64,000 bases of DNA from Zobellia russellii (GTDB lineage Bacteria; Bacteroidota; Bacteroidia; Flavobacteriales; Flavobacteriaceae). How positions within the stretch are numbered: the first letter of the stretch is position 1; each line of letters starts with the position of its first letter. Location of the stretch: the NCBI RefSeq assembly GCF_018728565.1, contig NZ_JACSOI010000002.1:1-64000 (forward strand), written 5' to 3'. Under the pieces are notes generated by a model that was not told the origin of the DNA, searched no databases, and saw only the letters and a list, made by a program, of their open reading frames with translations. This document shows, piece by piece, positions 56,098 to 64,000 of this stretch. The position numbers were made by a program, and so were the translations under genes.

Positions 56098-58168
56098 CTT
56101 TTTCTTTTTTAAATTCTTTAAACAAATTATTTACACGCGTAGAAATAATCTCAGAGCCTTTATCAGTATTATGAATTAAGAAAGTCTTGTTTAAGTTCGG
56201 CTTTAAAAGCTCATACTCTGCTTCTGACAACTCTTTTTCCAATAAAGGGAACAATACTACTTGCTCTGAAATAGATGGGTAAAACTCTCTAATTATGTTC
56301 TTAGAATGGTATTTATCAAACTTCTGCAATGGACTATCAATAAATACAGGAAATTTAATTCCAGATTCGTCTACAAGTGCTTTTAATAAAGCTGTAGCAT
56401 ATAACTGTTGCTCTCCTTTTGACAATGAATCTTTATCTATTACTAATCCCTTTTTATCTAACAAGTCAATATCCATAACATCATCAATAATATTAACTCT
56501 AACATTTGAGATGAAATCTTTTTTATGCATCAACTTCTTTAAACCCAAAGAGACAGATTTTTGTAATGAGTATTTTTTGTCTTCCTTTATTCTCTTAATC
56601 AACTCGTTAATCTTAACCAAAAGCTTTTGAGTTACCTCATACTTCTTTTTATCAGTTTCAACCAAATTAAAATTCTTCTCATATTCAGACCTAACTTTTT
56701 TATGCGAAGTTAATTTTAATCTTAATCCACCAAGCTCTTCTAAAAGCTCATTCTTTTCATTTAAAAGGTTTTCAATTTTAGCATCAGCATTAACTTTTTC
56801 ATTTCTAAACTGTTTAGCTAAATGATTGTCCTTTCTTGCCTCTCCTTGCTTAATTTTATTATTAGTTCTACTAAGTAAAGCTCTATTGATTTTCTCTTTT
56901 TTAACAATATCATTAAACTGACTTAAAAATGTTGTTTTAATATTGTTGCAAATAGCTTCAAACTCTCTAAATGACTCCTCACTAAACTCAAGATAAACTT
57001 TACCTACTTTAGACTTCGAATCTTTTTCCTTGAATTTTGATTTGATAGAAATACTAATTGCTTTTTCAATTTTATCTTTAACTGAAGTTTCTAAACTTAG
57101 TAAGTCTTGATTAGCCAGAATACTTTTTGAAAAGGATTCTAATTCTTTCTTTAAAAGCTTTTCTGTTAAAGCTCCATATAAATCGTCATTCTCTAAAACC
57201 AGTTGATTATACAGCTTACTTAGATGCTTTCCAGCAATTACAAGTGGTACTAAATCTAAAAGTTTTCTTAACTCTTGTTTTATGCCAGTAGATTCTTCTT
57301 TTAGAACATCACGCTTAGCCTTTAAATCTTTTAATTCTTCTAGTGTAATTGAGTTACCCTCACGAATTAACTTCTCTTGAAGGGAATCACTTTCTGATTT
57401 TAAAATAGCAAGATGCTTATCTATTTCATCTTGTTTATCTTGATTGTGACTAATTAGTTTTTCTAATTCTTCCTCCTCAGATAAAAGTTCTTTTAGTTTA
57501 AACTCTTCAAGATCTGAAACACCTCTTCTTCGAAGCTTAGTTAAAAGCGACTCTAAGTTGTTTTTAAGCTCTTCATACTTCTTTATGCCTAAAACCTCAG
57601 AATATGCTTTACTTAAACTTCTCAATTCAGCTTTAGACTTTGCCTCGGCAAGAGATACTATTTTTTCTGCATCAAAAAAGAAGAACTTAGCAATCTCTCT
57701 AGGTAAGATAAAATCATTAATAAAAACTTCAAAACCTACATCTTTAGTCAGCTCATTTTCATCACCGTCAATTAGAATTTGTAATGTTTCTTCTTTGGTT
57801 TTAAGGCTATAAGCCCTTCTGATATTCACTGTTCTACAAGGAATAGAAGGAATCAATAAATCTTGTAACTCAACTTCAACTGAAAAGGAGGACTCTGTAG
57901 ATTCTTCTTTAATATCCCTATTTAATAATGACAGTAAATAATTATCATACCCCCCAATATTCTTAATATCTTTTTTATACTTATCCTCTACCTGAGTCAT
58001 CAGTTTTCCATAAAAGCACCAAATCAAAGAAGTTAAGAAGGTTGTCTTGCCAAAACCGTTTTTACCAGCTATAACACTAATATTCTTATCCCTTTTAGAC
58101 ATGAGGTTTAATTCATTGGCGCCTTTATAAATTCTAAAATTGTTTAGTTTAATATTACTTATTTTCAT
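56081..58168 (-). CDS. dndD: DNA phosphorothioation ATPase DndD
   Basis: 695 aa SMC-like ATPase. Walker A is GKNGFGKT (35-42), followed by FFFDAEKIVSLAE, a DndD hallmark. Two long coiled coils run from about 190 to 290 and 440 to 560. The signature LSKGEQQ starts at residue 582, and Walker B is FPVFIDSP (606-613). It supplies energy or DNA nicking for sulfur insertion. Its ATG overlaps the dndC stop by 4 bp, and its end overlaps dndE, so the three form one operon. Confidence 0.92.
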   Translation of the reverse strand: MKISNIKLNNFRIYKGANELNLMSKRDKNISVIAGKNGFGKTTFLTSLIWCFYGKLMTQVEDKYKKDIKNIGGYDNYLLSLLNRDIKEESTESSFSVEVELQDLLIPSIPCRTVNIRRAYSLKTKEETLQILIDGDENELTKDVGFEVFINDFILPREIAKFFFFDAEKIVSLAEAKSKAELRSLSKAYSEVLGIKKYEELKNNLESLLTKLRRRGVSDLEEFKLKELLSEEEELEKLISHNQDKQDEIDKHLAILKSESDSLQEKLIREGNSITLEELKDLKAKRDVLKEESTGIKQELRKLLDLVPLVIAGKHLSKLYNQLVLENDDLYGALTEKLLKKELESFSKSILANQDLLSLETSVKDKIEKAISISIKSKFKEKDSKSKVGKVYLEFSEESFREFEAICNNIKTTFLSQFNDIVKKEKINRALLSRTNNKIKQGEARKDNHLAKQFRNEKVNADAKIENLLNEKNELLEELGGLRLKLTSHKKVRSEYEKNFNLVETDKKKYEVTQKLLVKINELIKRIKEDKKYSLQKSVSLGLKKLMHKKDFISNVRVNIIDDVMDIDLLDKKGLVIDKDSLSKGEQQLYATALLKALVDESGIKFPVFIDSPLQKFDKYHSKNIIREFYPSISEQVVLFPLLEKELSEAEYELLKPNLNKTFLIHNTDKGSEIISTRVNNLFKEFKKEKDVYAY

Positions 58169-59529
58169 TTTTCATATTCATTTACGAAAGACTCTATCCT
58201 GTTTTCCACATCATTATGCAATCCGTACTTTGAAATCATGAGAGTTTTAGTCTCTTGTAATGTTATAAGATTGTCTATTAAATGATAATAGGAGACATCT
58301 TCTTTACATATATCTTTCAAAATCCTTCTTTCCGTATCGTCAAGAGACTTAATATTATTCGTGCTTATTTCTTTATTATAAACTTCTCTATAGATGTCGC
58401 CAACGTTAAAATCAAATATTAAGTCCCTATTCCAAGTAACCTGGATAGCGATTAATTCTTGATTTGTAATTAAAGTGACATGAGGTCTTTCTTCTTGAAC
58501 CTGTTTTTGTATATCTAGTAATTCTCTTAGAACTCTAGCTCGATAACCTGCCGTATAATTACCTTGGTTATGACCACTCTCATCAATTGCAAGAACCCCA
58601 TTTCTTCTTGTCTCTGACCTGTTCTCACTTATATTTCTATTCTCAACTAACCTATCCCTAAAATCTAGTAATGGTTTCATCCAATGCTGACCATTGTCTA
58701 TTAAAGCAGTCATAGATTTATCCTTTTTTACAACGGTGCAGGTCCAACAACCAAATCTACTTTGTCCACATGATGAATGGGCTTTATTCGTAACCACCGT
58801 GGGACACTCATAGTCATCTGCACTTGCATCGGCATAGATTTGGAACAATATAGAGTTGTCAAACCCCCATGGTGAAGGAACAGCATTAATAATATACCAA
58901 ACCTCCTCTAACATTAAATCTTTTATTGGGGCGTAAACATAAGTGTTAGCAGTAGTATTGTGTTTAGAAAGCCTATTACCTTCTACCTCGTGTTTTTTCA
59001 TTGACCTTTCACGTGTGGCACTTTCCTCGTATCTAGTACCCAACAAAACAACTGCCTCACCCTTTTCATCAATTTGTTCTAACAAAAAATTGGAAGTAGG
59101 CCTGATTTTTAGTTTATCCGTACACCACCTAAAGGTATTGTTGGGAACCGGGTAACCTTTTCCAATAACACTTATCCAAAAGGATTCTTCTAACCTAGGA
59201 ACTGTTTTTTTAACGATTATTGGAATTCCCTGGTCTCTAGCCTCCTCTTCTATTTTAACCAAGACGTCGTCAATATAACTTGAAATAACAGGATTCTCTA
59301 CCATAGTGTCGTTACAAACAACATATACTGGCCTACCTAATTGAAAGGGGTAAGGTAAATTTTTCTTTATTCGCTGTAATGCTATCCAGACCAATGTTAG
59401 TAAAACAGTTGAATCCTTTCCTCCGCTAAAGCCAATAATCCATGGCCTTTCTGATGTATCCGCATAAGTATATTGGTCTATAATTTCAGAAATTATAGCT
59501 TCCGCTTTTTTACTTCTTATTGTATTCAT
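58165..59529 (-). CDS. dndC: DNA phosphorothioation protein DndC
   Basis: 454 aa PAPS-reductase/ATP-pyrophosphatase-like protein that activates DNA or delivers sulfur. The PP-loop SGGKDS is at residues 35-40. The Cys ligands of the iron-sulfur cluster are C242, C254, C261 and C264 (CGQSRFGCWTCTVV), as in known DndC. It is the first gene of the operon. The cysteine desulfurase DndA that should charge it is not in the window; a chromosomal IscS or SufS could serve. DndB, the regulator, is also missing here. Confidence 0.94.
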   Translation of the reverse strand: MNTIRSKKAEAIISEIIDQYTYADTSERPWIIGFSGGKDSTVLLTLVWIALQRIKKNLPYPFQLGRPVYVVCNDTMVENPVISSYIDDVLVKIEEEARDQGIPIIVKKTVPRLEESFWISVIGKGYPVPNNTFRWCTDKLKIRPTSNFLLEQIDEKGEAVVLLGTRYEESATRERSMKKHEVEGNRLSKHNTTANTYVYAPIKDLMLEEVWYIINAVPSPWGFDNSILFQIYADASADDYECPTVVTNKAHSSCGQSRFGCWTCTVVKKDKSMTALIDNGQHWMKPLLDFRDRLVENRNISENRSETRRNGVLAIDESGHNQGNYTAGYRARVLRELLDIQKQVQEERPHVTLITNQELIAIQVTWNRDLIFDFNVGDIYREVYNKEISTNNIKSLDDTERRILKDICKEDVSYYHLIDNLITLQETKTLMISKYGLHNDVENRIESFVNEYEK

Positions 59530-59653
59530 TCTTAAAATTGTAAGGAATTGAAAATTATTTATAATAGAACTAAATTCATAGCTTTATAACAAATTATTGT
59601 ACATTAAATATAAACAACCTCAAAAGGTCTACTTAACATCAAGTTTATAATCC

Positions 59654-59818
59654 ATGACTAAAGATAAATCAGAAAAAAAATGGCTAACGAGCAAAGAAGC
59701 AAAATCCTTCGCAAAGATAAAGAGTTGTGACTTAATGCATCTTCGTCAAGCCGGTAAATTAGAATTTAAAAAAGAGGGTAATTCCTTCCTGTACTCAAAA
59801 GATAGTTTTTTATTTTAA
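59654..59818 (+). CDS. Small HTH protein (excisionase-like), divergent from dndC
   Basis: 54 aa: KKWLTSKEAKSFAKIKSC starts an HTH_17-type winged helix, with LMHLRQAGKLEFKK as the recognition part and SFLYSKDSFLF closing it. It is found by reading the gap between dndC and the next gene, on the opposite strand to both. Small proteins like this act as excision factors or repressors on mobile elements. Regulation of the dnd operon from the shared upstream region is possible. Confidence 0.55.
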   Translation: MTKDKSEKKWLTSKEAKSFAKIKSCDLMHLRQAGKLEFKKEGNSFLYSKDSFLF

Positions 59819-59879
59819 ATTGTAAAAAATACATCAAGGCAATATTTACACTATCTATTCCCCAAAATGTAATCATTCT

Positions 59880-60599
59880 TTAAGAATCAGATTTCTTAGG
59901 AAACAACTGGAAACTTAAATCGTCCCCAATTATATGATATACCTCGTATGAATACTTTGTATTGGCCTTAATCAGATAATCCTCATTAAAACATATTTCT
60001 CCAGAGTAATGTGGTTCATCAATATAGTGATTATCAAGCTTTCTCTTTAACCTAATGATAATCCCATCTTTGGCACTATTATCTTTAATTAGATATGAGC
60101 GTTTTAATAGCTTCAATAATCTCAAATTTGTTTTAAGTGCATTTTCTAATTCTGAAATCAGTTGTACATCGAATGGTTTTTCACAAAGCTCTTTTTTATC
60201 AGCGGTGATATTCGCGTCATAAAAATAATCAGATTCTTTGAGAGAAAAATCTTGTGTAGTTTCAGTTTTCTCTGCCATTCCCCCCTCATTTTGCTGTGAA
60301 CTTGTACATACATCACATATCCACAACGGAGCTAGAATTCGCTTAGCTTTGGCCTGACTGTCGGTCTTGTACTGTCTTTGAATATGACACTTTTTGCAAG
60401 CTTTTGATATTTTTAAAATTCCTACTTTTCTACCAATGCGAGTAACCTCTATTGTTCGTAGACCGTAATGTTTTGCAATTTTAGACGGTTTTTCGAAAAC
60501 TCCGTGATTCTGTTTCCAGTAGCGCATGGCAATTTCACGTTCCTTAATAGAGAGGTGTTCGGCAAGAATAATTTGGACTGAAGGTTCTTTTTTTTCCAT
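59880..60599 (-). CDS. Element protein with HTH and CxxC pairs, unknown
   Basis: 239 aa from the ATG at 60599; a GTG at 60623 would add eight residues. The first 65 residues contain a helix-turn-helix-like stretch (FEKPSKIAKHYGLRTIEVTRIGRKVG). Then follow two CxxC pairs (CKKCHIQRQ and CDVC), which may form a zinc ribbon. An acidic region and a C-terminal beta/alpha part complete it. A large nested palindrome lies directly upstream. Probably a DNA-binding protein of the element. Family not recognised. Confidence 0.65.
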   Translation of the reverse strand: MEKKEPSVQIILAEHLSIKEREIAMRYWKQNHGVFEKPSKIAKHYGLRTIEVTRIGRKVGILKISKACKKCHIQRQYKTDSQAKAKRILAPLWICDVCTSSQQNEGGMAEKTETTQDFSLKESDYFYDANITADKKELCEKPFDVQLISELENALKTNLRLLKLLKRSYLIKDNSAKDGIIIRLKRKLDNHYIDEPHYSGEICFNEDYLIKANTKYSYEVYHIIGDDLSFQLFPKKSDS

Positions 60600-60623
60600 A
60601 AAAAAGCGTGGAACTGAACTCAC

Positions 60624-60739
60624 AGGTTAAGAAGGTATCGCCAGACACCCGACAACCAAGCAAGAACAGCCCACGCCGAAGCGTGGGCGTCAGTACTTTG
60701 ATTGTGGTTGTCTTTAAAACTGGCGATTTTACTTAACCT
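60624..60739. repeat. Nested four-arm palindrome upstream of the HTH/zinc gene
   Basis: Four concentric arm pairs: AGGTTAAG (60624) with CTTAACCT (60732), ATCGCCAG (60637) with CTGGCGAT (60720), GACAACC (60651) with GGTTGTC (60706), and the core GCCCACGC-CGAA-GCGTGGGC (60669-60688). All are perfect over 7-8 bp. It could fold as an RNA leader, or act in DNA as an origin or recombination site. It is not a simple terminator, because no T run follows. Confidence 0.85.
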
Positions 60740-60824
60740 AATCAAAAGCTAACGCTTTCGTATATTGAAATTCTATTATGTTCCTTATTTCATATTTATA
60801 ATTAAAAATCAAATTTAGCAAAAA

Positions 60825-61127
60825 CTACATCAACGTAACCCTAGTCCATCCTGATTCGGGTAATTGATACCGGTCTATTTTCATAATAGCAGTATCTCCT
60901 TCCAAATATTTATACTTCAAAAATGTACAATCGCTATTACTTTCTATATAAAATGATCGTAGACGCTTAGGTATGCTTAGTTTCATGTTTTCACAAGCAA
61001 GCATAAGTTGGTGCTTTCCTATTTCTTTAAGCAAATGCTCTATTGCAAACTTATCTGAATTTCTATAAACAACGTTTCTCATAATATTAGTACTTATTCC
61101 AAAATTATGGAAATATTCCAAAAACAT
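60825..61127 (-). CDS. Small element protein, unknown
   Basis: 100 aa, basic in its first half; Met16 (MRNVVYRNSDKF) is an alternative start. It is probably cytosolic. No catalytic motif or family resemblance. The C-terminus is a beta-like segment (TAIMKIDRYQLPESGWTRVTLM). It stands alone in an AT-rich part of the element, on the same strand as its neighbours. Confidence 0.45.
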   Translation of the reverse strand: MFLEYFHNFGISTNIMRNVVYRNSDKFAIEHLLKEIGKHQLMLACENMKLSIPKRLRSFYIESNSDCTFLKYKYLEGDTAIMKIDRYQLPESGWTRVTLM

Positions 61128-61550
61128 AAAATAACATGATATAATTTGGATTTTAGTTTTAAGAATTACTTAGCGATTACCCCCTAAATCTTACTAGGAA
61201 GCCGCTTAAAGAGCTTTTTGTAGTCAATCCAAGAAGTTCAGCTAAATAGCAATATGCGAAATTAGAACAGTCCTAAACGACACTGTATGAAATTTGTAGA
61301 TTATCATATACTATTATAAAGTAATTTTGAAGTAGAACAAAAATGTTACATTATTGTAATATAATAAAGTAACAGAGTATGACTATTAGATTATGAGATT
61401 ATTATACAGTATTAAGGTATGAAAATTACATTGTGACTTTCGAACCATCAAGATTAAGGAATGGAATTGACCTCTTTTATACATTCAAATTTCACTAAAA
61501 TTTTCTTTTTTTTCACTTAACGAGTTGCGAGTTGAAATATCCGTTTTTTA
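61128..61550. other. AT-rich gap in the plasmid-like segment
   Basis: About 420 bp of very AT-rich sequence with many short TA-rich tracts (ATTATTGTAATATAATAAAG). No convincing gene. It could be part of an origin or spacer. A run of T with CTTTTTTTTC sits near 61503. Confidence 0.4.
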
Positions 61551-61593
61551 AACGGCAAGAGTTTTAAGGGTACTTAAAACACATCTTGCCGTT
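61551..61593. repeat. Palindrome downstream of the primase-like gene
   Basis: AACGGCAAG (61551) pairs with CTTGCCGTT (61585), and inside it GTTTTAAG (61561) pairs with CTTAAAAC (61573). The left arm can also pair with CCGTTT just before it. It lies 12 bp after the stop of the minus-strand gene. Terminator or protein-binding site; the T run is weak. Confidence 0.75.
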
Positions 61594-61605
61594 ACATCTT
61601 CCGCA

Positions 61606-62442
61606 CTAAGAATGCCGTAGAAAATCATTCAAATCATTGTAATCTTGATACAGATTTGACTTATCTACACAGTTCACGGATCTATTTAAAAAATACTTAG
61701 TAGTTCTAACTCCAGTTTCGTCATTATCTAGATAAAGATCTACGAAATCATATTTGTGAAATTCTATTTTGGCTCTATCACGCATGGATGTAGAGTTTAA
61801 AACTATTACGTTAGCCGAAGAGAACAAGTTAGGATTTATGGTTAATAATGATAATAAATCAAACATTCCCTCTGTTACGACCAAAGAAGATTTATTGTTA
61901 TTTATTAATGTGATATCTTTTGGTGAAGTTGAATTTTTAAAATATTTATTTCTGAGTTCCCACCCACCGGAACTATTCTTCAACCCTAATGAGAAGTATG
62001 CTCTACCCTTAATTGAATAATGTACTTCATTGCAAATCAATTGTGCTATTTTCAGAGAAACTCTCCGTTTGTCTAAATAATCTATCAAACCATTATGCTG
62101 AATATTTCTTATATCAATGATTTCTACTTTTGGTTCTTTAACTACTCTTAAAAAATTTTGCGGGTGAGAAGAAAAAGAACCTTTACGTTCAGACAAAAAC
62201 TGGAGGGCCGTTGGAATATCAAAACCATAATATTTTATAATAAAATCAACAACACCTCCTCCTACTCCATTTGCATAATCAATCCATAAATTTTTTTCGA
62301 TTGAAACTTTGAAGGAAGGCTCCTTTTCATCCCTAAAAGGACTAATAAAATAAGCTACCGAAGAGTTAACCCTTCTAGGTACATGGCCCACTAGTTTTAG
62401 AATCGACAACATTGGGATAGAGTTAGCTTGTTTACAATTCAT
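61606..62442 (-). CDS. CHC2/Toprim primase-like protein
   Basis: 278 aa from the ATG at 62442; a GTG-opened extension to 62499 would run into an iteron. The N-terminal half matches the DnaG CHC2 domain shape (SPFRDEKEPSFKVSIEKNLWIDYANGVGGGVVDFI) but lacks the zinc cysteines. The C-terminal half is a Toprim domain with Glu in LVVTEGMFD and the acidic LYLDNDETG. Such proteins are common on Bacteroidota mobile elements, where they prime replication or transfer. It sits just downstream of the Rep gene. Confidence 0.82.
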   Translation of the reverse strand: MNCKQANSIPMLSILKLVGHVPRRVNSSVAYFISPFRDEKEPSFKVSIEKNLWIDYANGVGGGVVDFIIKYYGFDIPTALQFLSERKGSFSSHPQNFLRVVKEPKVEIIDIRNIQHNGLIDYLDKRRVSLKIAQLICNEVHYSIKGRAYFSLGLKNSSGGWELRNKYFKNSTSPKDITLINNNKSSLVVTEGMFDLLSLLTINPNLFSSANVIVLNSTSMRDRAKIEFHKYDFVDLYLDNDETGVRTTKYFLNRSVNCVDKSNLYQDYNDLNDFLRHS

Positions 62443-62492
62443 AATTTGTTGTTTTACCTCTCTTCCATCAAAAATTCTATTATGGCTGAATA

Positions 62493-62736
62493 AAATCACA
62501 CTTTTTTACTAGTTTTTTAACACCAGAATATAACAACAGCGGTAATCCCATTTTTTTTCTCACTAGCAAATTATTAATCCAGACCAACCTTGTATTTATA
62601 TTGTAGGTTAACCTAATTGTACAAGGTCCTGAAGCCCTATAATCATTAACCTTCCCGAAGACAAATCACACTATTTTACTAAGTTAAAATCTTCAAATCA
62701 CACTATTTTACTAAACAAATCACACCTTTTTACTAA
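62493..62736. repeat. Iteron cluster (putative replication origin)
   Basis: Four copies of AAATCACACTATTTTACTAA or close variants: 62493-62512, 62663-62682, 62695-62714 and 62717-62736. Spacing between the last three starts is 32 and 22 bp. Two copies are identical over 20 bases. They lie next to and within a Rep_3 initiator gene, as origin iterons do. Between the first and second copies is an AT-rich stretch with a GGTTAACC palindrome. Confidence 0.85.
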
Positions 62737-63738
62737 ATCCTTTACCAATTCACACTCCTTATTATTTTGGTGTGAACTTCTATTCTTCTTAGGCTTTGGG
62801 AGTCCAAATTCAGGCAGTATAACATACTTCAGCAAATTTGCTATATCTTGTTTAGTCTTTCCATTTGCGAATTCCCTATCGAGTCTTTCAAAACGATAAT
62901 AAGCTTTATTAATATTGCCTTTTTGAGCAATTCGTTCTACTATTTCCAATGCTTTGTTGTTTTGATAATTAGGATAAAACATTAGCAGAAAATTATAGAC
63001 GTAAGAATAGTGCTGTTCATTGACTCCCAAATAAGTATCTTCTACATTTATAGTGTTCTTATGTATTTTAATATGAATAAAAGAGTATTTCCTATGCCCG
63101 TTTTTCGAAAGTGAATATGAAAAATAGTAATCGGCTTTAGTTTTTAATTCATCCGATGCTACATCTAAAACCTTTTGACGGAGATGTGCTATTTGATTAT
63201 ATTTTCCTTCAATGGCCAAAACTTCCCTAAGCTGTTCAATTGTACAACTGAAACCTCCTTTATCGGCCCATCGACAACAGAACTCATACATTAGTTTGGA
63301 ATAAATAGAATTGAGATTTATAACAATACAAATTTGAAGTCGAGTGTATCCCCCACCTATATAGCAGAAAAAAACACATGCAGATTTAGGAACATAAAAA
63401 GTTACATATCCGGAGTTGACCACATAATCCAAACCACTAATTAACGTAGTTACTTTCTTTTTTATTTTATCGGTACCAGGGACGTTCAACTCGAACTCCA
63501 CTTCTCTGGACACAATTGAGGAAAAAGCCTTTCTTAACCTTGTGTAATTATTTAATGAAGATATATCACGGAAAGCTATTCTCACCTCTTGCTCTTTAAA
63601 ATTATAATGAACATCATTTTGAAGGTAACCTTGTAATTTTCCAACAATAGCGTAAATAATATTCCATTCTATGGCCTTAAGTTTCAACTTGGACCTTGTT
63701 ATGTGATGAGGATGCTTAGACAAAACATTCTTAGTCAT
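62698..63738 (-). CDS. Rep_3-type replication initiator
   Basis: 346 aa. Two winged-helix domains are expected in this family. The first ends about residue 140. The second is clear: SKLMYEFCCRWADKGGF, then TIEQLREVLAIEGKYNQIAHLRQKVLDVASDELKTKADYYFSY, the usual RepB/Rep_3 pattern, then HRKYSFIHIKI. It binds iterons to start replication. Its last 12 codons (LVKRCDLFSKIV) and its TGA stop are themselves formed by two iterons. It starts 2 bp after the HTH gene. Confidence 0.88.
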   Translation of the reverse strand: MTKNVLSKHPHHITRSKLKLKAIEWNIIYAIVGKLQGYLQNDVHYNFKEQEVRIAFRDISSLNNYTRLRKAFSSIVSREVEFELNVPGTDKIKKKVTTLISGLDYVVNSGYVTFYVPKSACVFFCYIGGGYTRLQICIVINLNSIYSKLMYEFCCRWADKGGFSCTIEQLREVLAIEGKYNQIAHLRQKVLDVASDELKTKADYYFSYSLSKNGHRKYSFIHIKIHKNTINVEDTYLGVNEQHYSYVYNFLLMFYPNYQNNKALEIVERIAQKGNINKAYYRFERLDREFANGKTKQDIANLLKYVILPEFGLPKPKKNRSSHQNNKECELVKDLVKRCDLFSKIV

Positions 63739-63740
63739 AT

Positions 63741-63971
63741 CTATCTTTTATACTTAATAGATTTGACTTCATTCAATGAATCAAATAGCTCCGAGTGGAC
63801 AATCAATATTCTTCGGCCTATATAACTAGCCTTAATATTGCCTTTATCAATATGGTTCCTGATAGTTTGACGATCAACCTTTAATAACTCTGCAGCTTCA
63901 TTAATACTATACCATTTAGAAGTATAGTCCTCAGCCGGTTGATTTAAGAGTTTTGTAACCATTCCTTTCAA
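63741..63971 (-). CDS. HTH_17 excisionase-type DNA-binding protein
   Basis: 76 aa. The core is WYSINEAAELLKVDRQTIRNHIDKGNIKASYIGRRILIVHSELFDSL, a MerR-like winged helix of the HTH_17/excisionase type. Such proteins accompany Rep or integrase genes on Bacteroidota elements. It precedes the initiator gene by 2 bp, so the two are likely co-expressed. The rest of the window after 63971 holds nothing identifiable. Confidence 0.8.
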   Translation of the reverse strand: MKGMVTKLLNQPAEDYTSKWYSINEAAELLKVDRQTIRNHIDKGNIKASYIGRRILIVHSELFDSLNEVKSIKYKR

Positions 63972-64000
63972 TTCTATAATATCGGAATGAAGTGTTTCGA

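Larger units (their letters stand above)
45728..64000 (+). mobile_element. Integrated element or genomic island at ssrA (right end outside window)
   Basis: From the tmRNA 3' end the DNA becomes visibly richer in A and T and loses housekeeping genes. It holds an orphan antitoxin, a defence block, and a plasmid-like replication segment (HTH, Rep_3, iterons, primase-like). tmRNA 3' ends are common targets of tyrosine integrases. The integrase and the distal copy of the T-loop/acceptor sequence are not in the window, so the boundary on the right is unknown. More than one element may be nested. Confidence 0.7.

Noticed and set aside
60669-60688. GC-rich hairpin as a rho-independent terminator
   Set aside because: No T run follows on either strand and it is the core of a larger nested structure upstream of a gene.
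62493-62736. Short regular repeats considered as a CRISPR array
   Set aside because: Only four copies, spacers of unequal and very short length, partly inside a coding gene; iterons next to a Rep gene fit.

Overview
The window looks like chromosomal DNA of a marine member of the Flavobacteriaceae (Bacteroidota). SecD and SecF are fused, and several genes carry the TTG-N19-23-TAnnTTTG promoter typical of the phylum. A large TPR protein sits next to a TonB-receptor-like barrel. There are many Sec-dependent exported proteins and lipoproteins, a type I sulfatase, and a tmRNA whose tag reads GENNYALAA. Species cannot be fixed from the window.

Bases 1-45727 are core chromosome. They open with the 3' end of a repetitive cell-surface gene, then a decayed recG fragment and a ModF-like double ABC ATPase. 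Next come secDF, mdh, a phosphate-transporter/porin/universal-stress operon, gyrB, asnB and a series of exported proteins. These are followed by an OmpA protein, a diheme cytochrome lipoprotein, an outer-membrane barrel with its TPR neighbour, ftsE, an EEP phosphoesterase, a degenerate Nudix protein, a sulfatase and polyphosphate glucokinase. The stretch ends with typA, two tandem small outer-membrane-like paralogues, kdsA, a transglutaminase-like protein, a PHP phosphoesterase, an AlaDH/saccharopine-dehydrogenase-like enzyme and ssrA (tmRNA).

From the 3' end of ssrA to the right edge (45728-64000) the DNA is visibly more AT-rich and accessory. It reads as a mobile element or island inserted at the tmRNA gene, with the far end and integrase outside the window. 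The left part holds an orphan ParD-like antitoxin and a secreted protein bracketed by direct repeats. The right part is plasmid-like: an excisionase-type HTH protein, a Rep_3 initiator whose last codons are made of iterons, a zinc-less CHC2/Toprim primase-like protein, and several nested palindromes.

Between them lies a defence block of two convergent operons. The minus-strand operon is dndC-dndD-dndE (DNA phosphorothioation core) continuing, with overlapping ends, into a MORC-like GHKL ATPase and a GIY-YIG nuclease. The plus-strand operon encodes a PLD-nuclease/SF2-helicase fusion, a 71-aa protein, a second SMC/DndD-like ATPase with a CxxC hook, and a 160-aa protein. No dndA, dndB or dndFGH is present in the window. 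My main proposal is that the GHKL/GIY-YIG pair, possibly with the plus-strand genes, replaces DndFGH as the restriction arm. The plus-strand quartet could instead be an independent defence system.
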